The position numbers and the translations under genes were made by a program. A stretch of DNA of 64,000 bases. Origin: Tetracentron sinense. Its lineage: Eukaryota; Streptophyta; Magnoliopsida; Trochodendrales; Trochodendraceae. Below are positions 11,170 to 22,572 of this stretch, in pieces. Numbering within the stretch: the stretch's first letter is position 1; each line of letters begins with the position of its first letter. The stretch covers positions 4,979,501-5,043,500 of the forward strand of contig CM026571.1 in NCBI GenBank assembly GCA_015143295.1, written 5' to 3'. The notes beneath the pieces are model-generated. The model saw only the letters and a program-made list of their open reading frames with translations. It did not search any database and was not told where the DNA came from.

Positions 11170-12547
11170 GTTGGGATTTCATTGAGATGATGGACCTAAT
11201 TCCATTTAAACATATTATGGCGCTTCATAGTTCATATTATACCTTGAAGAGCTGTGTTTTGAATGTTATTCAGGGACGGAAGAGTCATCTGTTATCTTTG
11301 CCTTAGTTATCATTACTAAGTAATATCCAATCCCTGCCTGATCTATTCTATAGGAGACTTGAAGCTTTGAAAATTGTGCTTTTCTCGTGGGTTATTGGCA
11401 TCCTCCCCTTAGGGTCAAGTGTTCTAATATTTCTGATAGATTTCATATATCTATCATCTTTACAACCCTGTCATCCTATAATTACATACTGTATCTAATG
11501 GATTATGGATATGGTACTTTATCTGAATGAGGAGATCTAAGGTACCCATCTGCTAGTCTGTGGAGAATCATGCATGTCATTGTACCAAATAACTGATGGG
11601 AACACCTTGGGGATCTCCTGCTCAATAAACCAACATGATTGGTTAACTTCCAATATGTTCCATTCTGTATGCTTCTCTTTCTTTGTGATTGCCATATTGG
11701 ATGAATTTTGTTCTATGAGGTACCTAAGAGATTGCCCATCCAATGGGTTCCTTCCTCCTACCCAATGTATGTTTTTATTACATTTGTTTGGTTCTAAGAC
11801 CATCTGTAGGATCTATGGATGGATATCCTCTTTTCAAAGTTGGATCGTGAATAATCTTGTGTTCCTCTTATTTTAATATTAGTTGAAGGTCAATTATTTG
11901 TTCTCTTATCCACATTATATCTAAGTTTTCATTTTTGGGCTGATCCATGATGCGTTTGTGTATCAGGTGTTTGAGATACTAAGCAGTCAATTACCCTTGC
12001 CTGACATAGTGGTACATGAAACTTGAATTGGCAAAGGTTTCATCCCCTTACTCCTCTAAATTTATCTGTTGTCATAATTTTCTGCTTGTGAGATTTCACG
12101 CTATTTGTTGATATCACGAACTGTCAAATTCTTGTTCATACCAAAAGTTTACTTTCCTTTTTCCTATATATCATGTTGGTTTAATCAAGACTTGGTGCAC
12201 TTCATTGAAATCTTGGAATTTTGAATGTTGAATTAGCTAATGACTAATAAGCTTTATGTTACTTGTTATTGTCATATCTTATACTATCCGGCTGTAGCAT
12301 TAGTTTACGAGGAATCCTCTCAATGGAAAGGTTGTTCTTTCTACTTGCACCATGTACTCGCATGCGTGTGTGTGCATGCTGGTGAGGGCCCATTCGGGGG
12401 TCTTAACTGGGATCGACATGGATTTTGTACTCCACCTTTAAGGTGCTTGAGTTGGAAAGAAAGAATTCTTGTCTTAAGATTGCCACCAAATTTCTTCATA
12501 TTTAAATGTATTGCTCAGAACTTGCTCTTTCTTAATCATATTATGTC

Positions 12548-13128
12548 CATAGTCACAAAGACAGGGTTCGGGAATAATTTGGCAAGGGTCAAGTACGGAA
12601 AAATTCGGAAAAATACGAGAAAACTTCGGGAAAAAAACGGAGAAAAATTTATAATTATAAAAATTAGAAACGATGCTAATTAATATATCTAACAATTTGG
12701 TGAGATAATATACCAAAAGAGTAACTATAAGTAACAATAATAAATTCATAACATTATTTTAACATCAAATTCATTCTATCAAGACATTAAATTTCATTAA
12801 AACATTAATTATCAAGATTAAAAACAAGACTAAAATACGTATATTAATAAAAACACTCATTTATATTCATCAATCGCTCAAAAGTGCATCAAAGTCATCA
12901 ATATCTACTCAATCTTCATTCCCAAAAAATTTCAAGATTATCTGTTTTTTTCGTATTACTCGTTTTAAACGTGTTTTTTTTCGTATTATTCGTGTTAAAC
13001 AGGTTTAAAACTATAATACGTGTTTAATTCAAAAAAAGGGTTTTAAACGCCACTTTTTACAGCAGGGTATTAATGCGCGTTTTAAACAGGGTTTTTAAAA
13101 AAAAAAAACACAGTTTTTTGTGACTATG
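12548..13128. mobile_element. hAT-type non-autonomous element (581 bp) in the leader intron
   Basis: The terminal inverted repeats are a perfect 12 bp: CATAGTCACAAA at the left and TTTGTGACTATG at the right. The insertion is flanked by identical 8-bp duplications, ATTATGTC, at 12540-12547 and 13129-13136. The interior is AT-rich, with ACGGAAAAATTCGG- and CGTATTACTCGTTTTAAAC-like blocks and no transposase. Intact TIRs and perfect duplications imply a fairly young insertion. The open frame crossing its left end (12240-12683) is an artefact. Confidence 0.85.
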
Positions 13129-13917
13129 ATTATGTCAAAGTGAAAGTATCCTCTTTTGTCTGTATCAAGTATCATGTGAACTCAGCTACTTTAGACCCTT
13201 AGCTGGATTAAACTTGATTTACCAATTGGGCAACTAAGTGAAATGAAACGTAATCAAAGTTGCACTTCACTTCAGAAGTTTGGTGAAATTCAGTAACCAT
13301 ATGTTGGAGCGCTCTGTTTGTTGCAATTGATCAGCATAAATTTCATAATGTACTTGTGCCTTGGGTTTAAAGATGGCACAAATTGCTGTTGAAGATTGTT
13401 GAGTTTTGATTGTCTTTTAGCTCCACTTCCCTGATTAATTGTCATTCTCAAAAGCTTCTTCAATATCATTTCTTATGGAATCGGTACCTTTAAAAAATTT
13501 GTAGGATACCATGTGTAATAGAAAGATAATCTGATGTATTTTAAGTTTTTAAATATTTTGGCCTTGAATCTAGGTATGACTACTTCCACCATATTATCAT
13601 CTCTAACTATGTGATGTGCTCTGGAACAGGATGATTGACTGCCATGATGATATTTCAACGGATATGAGTTTCTGCAGTTTATCTTCACCTGCTGGCTGCT
13701 ACTACTGATTAGGCAAAGTTCGTTTCAACTTTTTGAGAAAATGGATCGCTGTGATACATCCGGATTTGTCAGTGGGGGTGGGGTGTACTCTTTTAGAGAC
13801 CTCTAACTCTAACTCTAGTTTTGTTCTTTATTCTTTTATCCCCGGAAGTCAGGCAGACTGTTCTCTTATAGTCGAGGTTGGGACTGGATAAGGTCGTTTT
13901 TCAGCTAATATATATGT

Positions 13918-15987
13918 ATGGAGACCAGGTTTGGGCATTTGGATTTCTCTGCTAACCCTTCCTCAAATGCATTTGAAAATTTGAGCAAAGGCAAGCAAGT
14001 TGGAGGAGTTGTAGCTGATTATTGCACAGATACCATCTTACGGCTTGATTCCCCTGGTGCTTCCATCCCTCACTTTTCCACCTCAAAGGGAACCAAGAGG
14101 AAATGGAGTGTGATTGATGGATCCATGGGTCCGCGAGATGGATCTTCTCTGGTTCTTGGGCTGGGCCGTTCATCAAGCTCCTCAGACAGCAAGGGGAGTT
14201 CAGCAACTGCTTGCACAACCATGTCTTCAGCCAAAGAAACCGAGGAGGAGTCCTCAATGGATCTTGGCTTGGATTTCGATCTCCATCTCGGCAACGAGAA
14301 GACATCCAATCAAAAGAAATCTGGCAGGATGACTCTCAAGGCATTGGAAGTGAGACCTAAAGTTGACCTCAAATTAAGTCTCTCGACTGGACCTGCTGAA
14401 TCTGATATCACTAGTCTCACTCCAAGTCCAGGTTCTACTCCACTTCATAATAATGTAGAGATGCCATTGGTGGTCAACACTGTCCCACAGGTGGGTGAAG
14501 GATTATTATCATTCTGGGAATTAGAGAATGCTGTGCCTCCATTGCATAAATTACATAAGAGAGGGACTAGCTTTGTTCTTAATCAGGTTCCCAGCAACAT
14601 TGATCCAATTCCCATTGTTCCAGACCTCTCGATGCCAAATAGATCAGTCACCTGTACTTCCGGGATTACTCAGCAGCAGCCGCAACAGCAACGCAGCACC
14701 AGTTCGAAGATCTGTCAGTTTGAAGGATGTGGAAAGGGAGCAAGAGGTGCTTCTGGTCTTTGTATTGCCCACGGTGGCGGCCGGAGGTGTCAGAAAGCTG
14801 GCTGTCACAAGGGAGCCGAGGGCAGGACCGTGTACTGTAAGGCCCATGGTGGCGGACGGCGGTGCCAACATCTTGGATGTACCAAGAGTGCTGAAGGCCG
14901 CACAGACTACTGCATTGCTCACGGTGGTGGCCGGCGGTGCAATCACGAAGGTTGTACCAGGGCTGCAAGGGGGAAGTCTGGCAAGTGCATCCGACACGGG
15001 GGCGGCAAGAGGTGCCAGAAGGAAAACTGCACAAAGAGTGCAGAGGGCTTCTCTGGCCTCTGCATCTCTCATGGAGGTGGTCGTCGCTGTCAGTTTCTAT
15101 CATGCACAAAAGGGGCGCAAGGGAGCACAATGTTTTGCAAGGCACATGGTGGGGGCAAGAGGTGCATAGTTCCAGATTGCACGAAGGGCGCAGAAGGGAG
15201 CACAAACTATTGCAAGGGCCATGGCGGAGGAAAAAGGTGTTCTTTTCAAGGTGGTGGGGTCTGCCCAAAGAGTGTTCACGGAGGTACCCACTTCTGTGTG
15301 GCGCATGGGGGCGGCAAGAGATGCGCTGTGCCAGAGTGCACCAAGAGTGCTAGGGGACGGACGGATTACTGTGTCCGTCATGGTGGGGGCAAGAGATGCA
15401 AATACGAAGGGTGTGGGAAAAGTGCACAAGGAAGCACCGACTTTTGCAAGGCGCATGGTGGAGGGAAGCGATGCTCTTGGGGCCACCCAGGGTGTGAGTT
15501 TGGTCTCCAAGCCACCAACCCCTGCGACCGATTTGCTAGGGGGAAGACCGGCCTCTGTGCTGCTCACAGTGCATTAGTGCATGACAAGCGAGTGCATGGG
15601 GGTGGCACACTGGGACCTACAGTCCAGGACCCAAAATCTAGCAAGCTCGAGAAGATGAAAGAGGTGGTCACCGTTGAAGACATGCATCTTGATGTTATGA
15701 AGATTGGGAATGGTGGAGGGAACTTGGGAGGTTGGAATGGTTTTGACTCAAGGGGATATGGAAATCCAGCGATCTCCCTGCAGATAGCACCACATTTTAA
15801 TCTTCCAATCAGGAAAGCAGGTCCGCCACCGGTTCCAGTTTCCCTTCCGGAAGGTAGGGTTCATGGGGGAAGTCTGATGGCAATGCTGGTAGACAGTACA
15901 GGTGATCGCCCGAGCATCAAGAATCAAGTAGTTGGTGGCCCATCTGAGCCAGGGAAATCTTACACGATGCCCCACAGCTGGATGTAA
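13918..15987 (+). CDS. WRKY19-like zinc-finger repeat protein (689 aa)
   Basis: This single-exon coding region encodes a probable nuclear protein. Residues ~264-550 hold eleven tandem repeats of about 25 residues with the pattern C-x4-C-x10-C-x2-H-GGG-[RK]-R. Ten are regular; the eighth has an insertion and the last is enlarged (SWGHPGCEFG). These are the zinc fingers also found in Arabidopsis WRKY19 and loricrin-like nuclear proteins, here without a WRKY or NBS-LRR domain. The N-terminal part has a basic KRKW stretch near residue 60, a leucine-patterned DLGLDFDLHL near 115 and DLKLSLS near 150. The last fits the LxLxL EAR repression motif, so a transcriptional co-repressor role is possible. 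The C-terminus is low in charge and glycine-rich. The start is the first ATG of the frame; its leader has a long intron. Family assignment is firm, function is not. Confidence 0.93.
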   Translation: METRFGHLDFSANPSSNAFENLSKGKQVGGVVADYCTDTILRLDSPGASIPHFSTSKGTKRKWSVIDGSMGPRDGSSLVLGLGRSSSSSDSKGSSATACTTMSSAKETEEESSMDLGLDFDLHLGNEKTSNQKKSGRMTLKALEVRPKVDLKLSLSTGPAESDITSLTPSPGSTPLHNNVEMPLVVNTVPQVGEGLLSFWELENAVPPLHKLHKRGTSFVLNQVPSNIDPIPIVPDLSMPNRSVTCTSGITQQQPQQQRSTSSKICQFEGCGKGARGASGLCIAHGGGRRCQKAGCHKGAEGRTVYCKAHGGGRRCQHLGCTKSAEGRTDYCIAHGGGRRCNHEGCTRAARGKSGKCIRHGGGKRCQKENCTKSAEGFSGLCISHGGGRRCQFLSCTKGAQGSTMFCKAHGGGKRCIVPDCTKGAEGSTNYCKGHGGGKRCSFQGGGVCPKSVHGGTHFCVAHGGGKRCAVPECTKSARGRTDYCVRHGGGKRCKYEGCGKSAQGSTDFCKAHGGGKRCSWGHPGCEFGLQATNPCDRFARGKTGLCAAHSALVHDKRVHGGGTLGPTVQDPKSSKLEKMKEVVTVEDMHLDVMKIGNGGGNLGGWNGFDSRGYGNPAISLQIAPHFNLPIRKAGPPPVPVSLPEGRVHGGSLMAMLVDSTGDRPSIKNQVVGGPSEPGKSYTMPHSWM
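14701..15570 (+). repeat. Coding tandem repeat of about 75 bp, eleven units
   Basis: DNA-level counterpart of the zinc-finger array. Each unit contains a CATGGTGGNGG-like core encoding HGGG. The repetition also produces long spurious open frames on both strands here. Confidence 0.9.
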
Positions 15988-16330
15988 AGTGAATTTCTCT
16001 CGTGTTTGATTTGGTCTTGGCAGAGCTGCTGCTTGTTTGGGTCTGTCTTGTCTTTTTAGTTAGTTTATGGTGGTTAAAGATGAGAAAACTGAGCTTCAGT
16101 TTTCTCATTCATTGATTTGTATGGTTAGGACGTAGAAGTGATTATTTGGCACCCTTGAAACAGTTGGGGGAAAGCTAATAGGGCGTAGTTAGTCTTTTCA
16201 GTTGGGTCGTTAGTGTTCACTCCTGTAAATATTTATACTATTATGTGCAGGTTCTTGTGAATACAGGATTTTATCTCTAATGTAAGTCTGGTCATTCTGG
16301 TTATAATAAGGTTTTCCGGGAATCATTTCT
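15988..16330 (+). other. 3' UTR of the zinc-finger gene
   Basis: T-rich sequence after the stop codon. Candidate polyadenylation signals are near 16303 (TTATAATAAGG) and in the TGTAAATA block around 16225. Exact extent is inferred. Confidence 0.5.
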
Positions 16331-17428
16331 TGTTTTTGAAATGCTCTTTGGTTATCAGGTGCAAGGTTTGAAATTGTGAAAATCTCGCCAATTTCAGATC
16401 CCTACCAAAACCGAAAATTTGCCCGAATTTATAAATTTTTGAATATTCTATTGGATCGAAATAATTCTTTTGAAATATTCTAAAATTTCGAAAGTTTGGC
16501 CAAAATCAACTTTTTTTCTTAATTGTTTTCTAATATATTTAGTTATTTACGTAAAGATATTAGATACAAATCACTTATCTAATTATTAAACAAAGTTTAT
16601 ATGTTAGTAGTTATAAATACATTAGAAAAAGTGTTTAAGGGTCTTAAGTATCCCAAATTATTAAGTGACCTATTATAAATGTAATCCTTTAATAGGACAC
16701 TTAAATGTGAATACAGGGTTTCTTTGTTTCTCAATTCAGGACATAAGGGTAGGTCAGGTAAGATAAGATAAAAGGAGAGAAAAATATATAGCAATGAAGC
16801 ACCATAGAAGATGGTGGTACCAAGCACCTAAACCATCTAAAGGCCCTACATACAGAGTTCATCAGGGTTCATTCATTCACTCAGTAGGCCGTTACTGATC
16901 GATTTATCACAAACAAAAGATCGTCGTCGCTCGCTAAAGATCCTCATACCTATTGCATCTTTGACAATTTGAAATATGATCATTATTAGATCACTACGCC
17001 TATCCCAAATGCTGTAATGTGCAATATTTCTCGCAACTTATAAAAGGGGCATCACTTATCCACTTTTATTGTTAAGGTGAGTATTGGGAGATTCCGGCCA
17101 GGGAATCTATTCCAGGACCTCCCCAAAAGGAGAGGCACACCTTCCCACATTACCAATCCTAGGACCTCCCCCAAATGAGGGGGCTCACATTCGCCGTCGG
17201 AGCTGACCGCCTCCAAGTTAAACAGCCTTTTCCATACTATTTTTCAGATAAATATGGAGTTGAGGAACCTTGCTTGATACTTGATAGATAGGTTAGGCTG
17301 TTATGACATATATTTTCTCATGTTAGCAAGCTACATGAAAATATTGTTTCTCGTGCTCTTAGAACAAACAAGAACAGTTGATTTCGAGTGTCATTATAAT
17401 AAATTAAATACGCTTACCATAACAAGAA
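16331..17428. other. Intergenic spacer
   Basis: AT-rich, with no gene recognised. Around 17070-17215 lies a more GC-rich stretch with two imperfect copies of CCTAGGACCTCCCC-type sequence. It may be a fragment of an unidentified repeat. Confidence 0.4.
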
Positions 17429-17500
17429 GCGTTTGTAGTCCAACGGTTAGGATAATTGCCTTCCAAGCAATAGACCCGGGTTCGACTCCCGGCAGACGCA
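17429..17500 (+). tRNA. tRNA-Gly (anticodon UCC)
   Basis: A 72-nt cloverleaf folds cleanly. The acceptor GCGTTTG pairs with CAGACGC (one G-U pair) and the discriminator is A. The D arm is GTCC/GGAT. The anticodon stem ATTGC/GCAAT carries the loop CTTCCAA, giving anticodon TCC at 17462-17464. The T arm is CCGGG-TTCGACT-CCCGG. The internal promoter boxes are present (TAGTCCAACGG region and GGTTCGACTCC). No CCA is encoded, as usual for nuclear tRNA genes, and there is no intron. It decodes GGA and GGG glycine codons. Confidence 0.97.
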
Positions 17501-17507
17501 CCCAAAC

Positions 17508-17512
17508 TTTTT
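17508..17512 (+). terminator. Pol III terminator
   Basis: Five T residues eight bases after the tRNA-Gly 3' end form a standard RNA polymerase III termination signal. Confidence 0.85.
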
Positions 17513-18226
17513 AATTTTGTTTAGCCATTTGAGAACTCTTTGTGGGCTCTGCCTCGTATCCATTTCAGAAGCCTTGTGGGTCATTTTATCCATCCAGATT
17601 TACCTCATTTTTTGGTTTTTAGTGTGCAATGGAGCTTCACCCTAGTTACTTCTATGAGAGACAGAAAGAGATGCTACTACTGCTGGTGATTCTACCACAT
17701 TCTAGTCATCTGTTTACAATTTGTCCAAACTGCTTTTGAGTAGCATTTCATTGTTCTTTGAATTCTGGACGATACATCTGAGCGTCACTTCTGAGATTCC
17801 ACACTCGAATGACTGATTAATGGGACCAACTAGCTGCAAGGGTAAAGTCAAGAGACTTGGTTTCCGAGTGTAATAAGTCCAACTCCAGAACCATGTTCTT
17901 GATAGATATCAAAAAACCTTTTACTCATTCTGAAAATCATACAAGCATGCCTGTCACAATAAATATGGAAAGGGAGAAACTAAAATGAACAATGGAGCAT
18001 CTTATTTACTGTCACATATAATATTAGCTAGAGTTACAACTGAAAAAATTGTAAGCTCACCCAGAAGTACATGTACATAACCTCGATGCTTCAGTCAAAA
18101 TAGCTACGTCATGAACCCTTGAGCGAAAGTGAGATCAAGCAGTAGCTGCAGTGGGAAGAATGTTTGAAATTGAAACTCTGCTGGTTGAACAAAATTCATG
18201 GAATTGTTTTGAACCCATACTCATCT
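17513..18226. other. Spacer and UROD 3' UTR
   Basis: No separate gene seen. The part nearest 18226 is likely the 3' UTR of the minus-strand UROD gene. Its end was not fixed. Confidence 0.4.
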
Positions 18227-21200
18227 TCAAGCTACCAATTTGAATTCCTCCTCCACATGATCTCCGCGGTGTGTATCGTACTTCATGCTTCTAGCAACAT
18301 CAAAGAAATGGGCAACAGCTTCTTCAGGTGTCCCAACGAGCACACCGTGCCCCAGATTAAGAATGTGACCCCTCTGGCCTGCACATTTCACAACCCTGCC
18401 AAAATGGATTCAATCAGTTTAAGTAAATTGATTTAGAGTTTGAAACTCAGTTTTGGACTGCAACTCAGGCAGATTCAAAATCGAGTGGACTCATGTACAT
18501 CTTATCCAAGTCCTTGAGACTTGAGAGTGTTTATTACAAAAAACTTTTGACTTCACAATGCCCAGTCTTGGTCTTGTCTCCACACCAACAAAAGTTATGA
18601 AACAGTTTTGAGTGTTGAGTATTTAAACTCATAAAAGAAAGTGTTCCAACAAACCTGCTCAAATATGATCAGAATCATAGATGAGAAGGTATAAAGAAAA
18701 TGGTGAAAGTGAAACAAGGTATAAAATCCTAAAGACAAGTACTAAAATTTAAAGTAGGAAAACCGGGTTGTTGGTCAGTAAAAAGGCCCATCTTGGTGAC
18801 TTAAAACACGTCTACCAAATGAATCAAATCAATTTCCCTCCCTCCCGAATTCGATCATGTCTTACTAAGTAATCCCTAGTTGTTCCTTGGCAGAACAGGC
18901 GGAAAATTTTGGTTGTCACAACTCCCCTCACACCTGATCTCCTAAACTCACTATAACAGAAAGAGGGGACACACCTTGTCAATTGACCGGTCTTCATTGT
19001 AGAAATTTGTGAGTGATTAGCAAAAACTCCTATAAGGAATGCATACCTAGGATTGATATGTTGGTATAAGAAATTCATCACGAATCAAGAATTAGCCAAT
19101 AATGAGATGTGAGGCACATCGGATCTTGTTAACTGAAATTTAGCAGGTGAAGAAACATGCTGTAATTTGACTAATTTCCCAAAAATTCAATACATATTAT
19201 GATAGTCTTAGACTTAGATATATGTGTCCCTTAGGAGACAACCAATAAAATAAGGGAGATTCAAAATATATGTAGCAGAGATATGTTAAATATCTGAGTG
19301 TCTGCATCATTTTCGTTTTAACAAATATGAAACTTCCCAACAGGCTGACGTGCCCTTGTTGAGAATCATGAGGCTTAGCAAGAAATCTTGAAGGAAAACA
19401 CTTTGTGAGCATGGAAACAAACTTCCACTGTAACTCAGCTTGTACTCATGGCTCGCCAAACTGTACTCGGGACCATTCAATTGGCGGATCATTTTTTTAA
19501 AGGGAAGTATTCAAACAACAGACTGATCTAATGACAACCACTGTCCGTATTTGGAGTAGAGACTTCTCTCCTAAACATTTAGGCATTTACCATAGCTATC
19601 TTAGACATCAAAGTTTTAGCCTTTAATTGAATGGTTAAGAGTTAAGACATTCAATCACTGTAATTTTTTGGGCTATGTCCCAGCGGTAACCCACCTATTG
19701 AGTAAATAAGATCTAGCGGTAGCTAGAGCAAGTGTACCATGTACCGATTTGTAAACAAGGCATTAAAGTTCCATCATGTACAGTAGAGTCTAGTTTAATT
19801 CTTAAATCCATATCTCGCAGAAACTAACCTTTGAATTTCATCTGTCAATGCAGGAAGTGGGGAAAATAGATAAGCTGGGTCAACATTTCCCTGAATACTG
19901 ATTTCACTGCCCAATCGCCTTCTCCCATCTGCCATATCCACTGTCCAGTCAAGCCCAATCACATCGACTCCAGTTCCTTTCATGCGCTCAAGAAGGCCAC
20001 CATTGCCATTGATGTAGAGGACCAGTGGTGTTTGAGGGCACTTCTTCCTTACTGCATCCACAATCTGTAGATTTCAGCAATCCCAAAGAAAGGTCAGGAG
20101 AATAAGAAAAGTTATTGAAATAGCTGAAAAACACATCCCACAATTTTGCCCAGGGTTTCACATGTAAAGGAGGGATAAACAGTACATTTGATATCTTTTT
20201 GTCAAAACAAGAATAACTTTCAAGAGTGTAAGGTATGAATGATAAAGAAGGAGATGATGATGCTTCCTGAAAGGTTTCACTCTTGTCCCTAATTCTTATT
20301 CCTTATATATATATATGTGTGTGTGTGTGTTGAGAATCCTACAAATTCTTATCCTTACAACTCAGTTCTTGGATACGTTAAAGCTCATGACACGAGAACT
20401 TCTAATGCAACTCTGCTGAACTAATAAAATATGAAACACAAAACTAGGGACTTCATTTATGAGAAACCATAAATAATCATCAGTTTCTTAACATCAGCTG
20501 TTGGAAGCTGGAAATAGACCTCATAAGTCATAACATCATAAAACATTGAAAGAAAAATAAAAGAAGAAGAAGAAAAATTATATTTACCAAAATAAACAAA
20601 CCAACTTCAAATTACCTCCTGAATATAAGGTTTTGACCAAAGCACCCACATATCAGGTGGAAGCTGTCCACCCCATGAATCAAATATTTGTATACATTGA
20701 GCCCCAGACTCAACTTGGAAAATAATATAGTCAGATATTGCCTGTGTCAGATGAGAGAGAAGCGCCCTTAGTACATGTGGTGCAGTATGGCACATGCTCT
20801 TTATAGTTGTATATGTGCGAGTTGTACCCCCTTCTACTATATATGTAGCAATTGTCCATGGTGCTCCCACAAAACCCAGCACTGCTGCTTGTTCTCCCAC
20901 CTACATAGAATGAAAGATTAAATTGAAAAGGCAGTAATTAAGGAAGCAAACAGATAACATCACCATGCCTGACTAAAACGACATAAAACATTGATATAAA
21001 AGCAAATAGTCCAGTCCTACCCTCATATTCCAACATAGAATGAAGTAAAGTTCATACTAAAGTAGACTAGTATAGTCCAGCCCTCACTCCCAGTCTTTAG
21101 CCCATTGAAACAAACAAATTTACCTCCTGGCGCAAAATTTTAAGGGATTCCCCCACAAAATGAAGCTTTTCCAAGTCAATGGGATGCAATGCTTTCAATC

Positions 21201-22572
21201 CCTCTTCAGAACAAATTGGAGACTGAATAACAGGGCCCCTTACTTCTTCTATGTCAAACGGGACGCCAAATGCAGGCAGAGGAGTTAATATATCGGAGAA
21301 AATAATAACCCCATCAGGATGGAAAGCTTTCCAAGGCTGCAAAGAAATTTCCACAATGAGATCAGTAGTCTCTGACCTCTCTCTGAAGGATGGGTGTTTC
21401 TCTGCAAGCTTTCTGTAAACAGCCATATACCTTCCTGCTTGACGCATCATCCATGCAGGAGGCCGACTAACAGGATCTCCTCTTGCAGCCTTGACTATTA
21501 GTGGATCTGGAAGCAACCAAATCAAGAGGGGGGAAAAAAATCAAAGCAAGCTCCATATATCTCCAAACAAGGAAAACATGCCTTGCAAATACCAATTCCT
21601 CTTAGAATCAAAATCATATTTATTGTTGTTTTTAAAACCAACAATTTTAAGAGGTAGAACTATTTTTTTATTTTATTTTATTTGATCAATAAAGAGAGTT
21701 AAAGTATAATGCAGCAAATATCTAAGTTGAAAACACCCAATACAATTAAAGATATAAGTAGTTCACAACAGGCACACAGTTTTAATAATTTATCCAAGAA
21801 TGAAGGGAATTTATCAATCCTCAGGTAGATCAGCCTGGAACTTCGTATCCAATTCAAAAATAGAACAATGAACTAGCATATTATAAGAGTTTTACTACAA
21901 GAAACTGTAGTTCTAGAAAAAGAAATTAAGTAAATTTAGCCATAATTGCCAAGTAGCACTGATTTTCTGGGCATTGAAGCTTAAGAAGTTAAAATGGAAG
22001 AAATGCAGAGAAAAACATCCAAAGATTTTATTTTTATTCTAAGAATACATTTCTCCTAACTAAAGCACTTTCTGGCTAAAATTTCCCGCTATATCGAAGC
22101 TTAAAAGGAAAAAAATGAAAATTATTTTAGAAAATAAAAGGAAGAGAAATGCAGATAACCCCATTACCAGGTCGGAAAAAAGATCAAATTTTTTTCTACA
22201 GAAAGCTTAATAATTAATCATTAAAATTCTGAGAATGGAAATGCAGAGTAATCTGTCACCACATGGAAAAGAAACATACAGAGAGGAGAAAATGGGAAAA
22301 AAAAAATACCAGAAGAAGAACCATGGAAGCATGCCCTAGGAAATATATTTTGACAGAATTTCCTTTTAGAACGAATCCTAATTTCGTTGCGGTCATTAGA
22401 GAGAAACCCTAGCTGCACGAACAAACTGGAAGAGCTCCAGCCTATCGAGGAACCGTTACAGCTGCATCGGATTCAAGTCGAATTAGAATTTAGAACTGAA
22501 ACTAACATGAATGAAGAGAAAATAAAGCAATTTTTAATTCAATTCTGACCTTGTTAGAGAAGAGAAGCTCAT
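18227..22572 (-). CDS. UROD: Uroporphyrinogen decarboxylase, plastid type (415 aa, six exons)
   Basis: The enzyme (EC 4.1.1.37; HEME1/HEME2 in Arabidopsis) converts uroporphyrinogen III to coproporphyrinogen III in plastid heme and chlorophyll synthesis. Coding exons in order: 22550-22572, 22310-22461, 21124-21506, 20616-20900, 19829-20064, 18227-18395. All junctions are GT-AG and phases join to exactly 416 codons. The first exon holds only 23 coding bases (MSFSSLT plus a split codon). Residues 1-58 are Ser-rich and basic, like a plastid transit peptide. Conserved sites are [12 protein letters not shown] (74-85), the catalytic-type Asp in IIFSDIL (130), GFVGAPWT (195-202) and LNLGHG with His376. 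All key motifs are intact, so the gene should be functional. The start is the only ATG that opens into the frame. HEME1 and HEME2 cannot be told apart here. Confidence 0.95.
20304..20332. repeat. TA/TG microsatellite in a UROD intron
   Basis: A TA run followed by a TG run between UROD exons 4 and 5. Confidence 0.85.

Larger units (their letters stand above)
9781..13917 (+). other. 5' UTR exon(s) and long leader intron of the zinc-finger gene
   Basis: A CT-rich leader containing AAACCCTAATTT ends at a good donor, TTATAAG followed by gtgttt (last exon base 9904). The following 3.7 kb is T-rich, intron-like and without coding exons, and it holds a hAT-type insertion (12548-13128). A further leader exon probably begins near 13630, after tctggaacag. 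The exact 3' splice site is uncertain. Confidence 0.55.

Noticed and set aside
12240..12683. 147-codon plus-strand open frame
   Set aside because: It runs from intron sequence into the hAT-type insertion at 12548 and matches nothing recognisable.
14644..15567. Long antisense and alternate-frame open frames of 118-213 codons
   Set aside because: They are shadows of the 689-codon zinc-finger array. The repeated 75-bp units keep other frames open and yield no family features.
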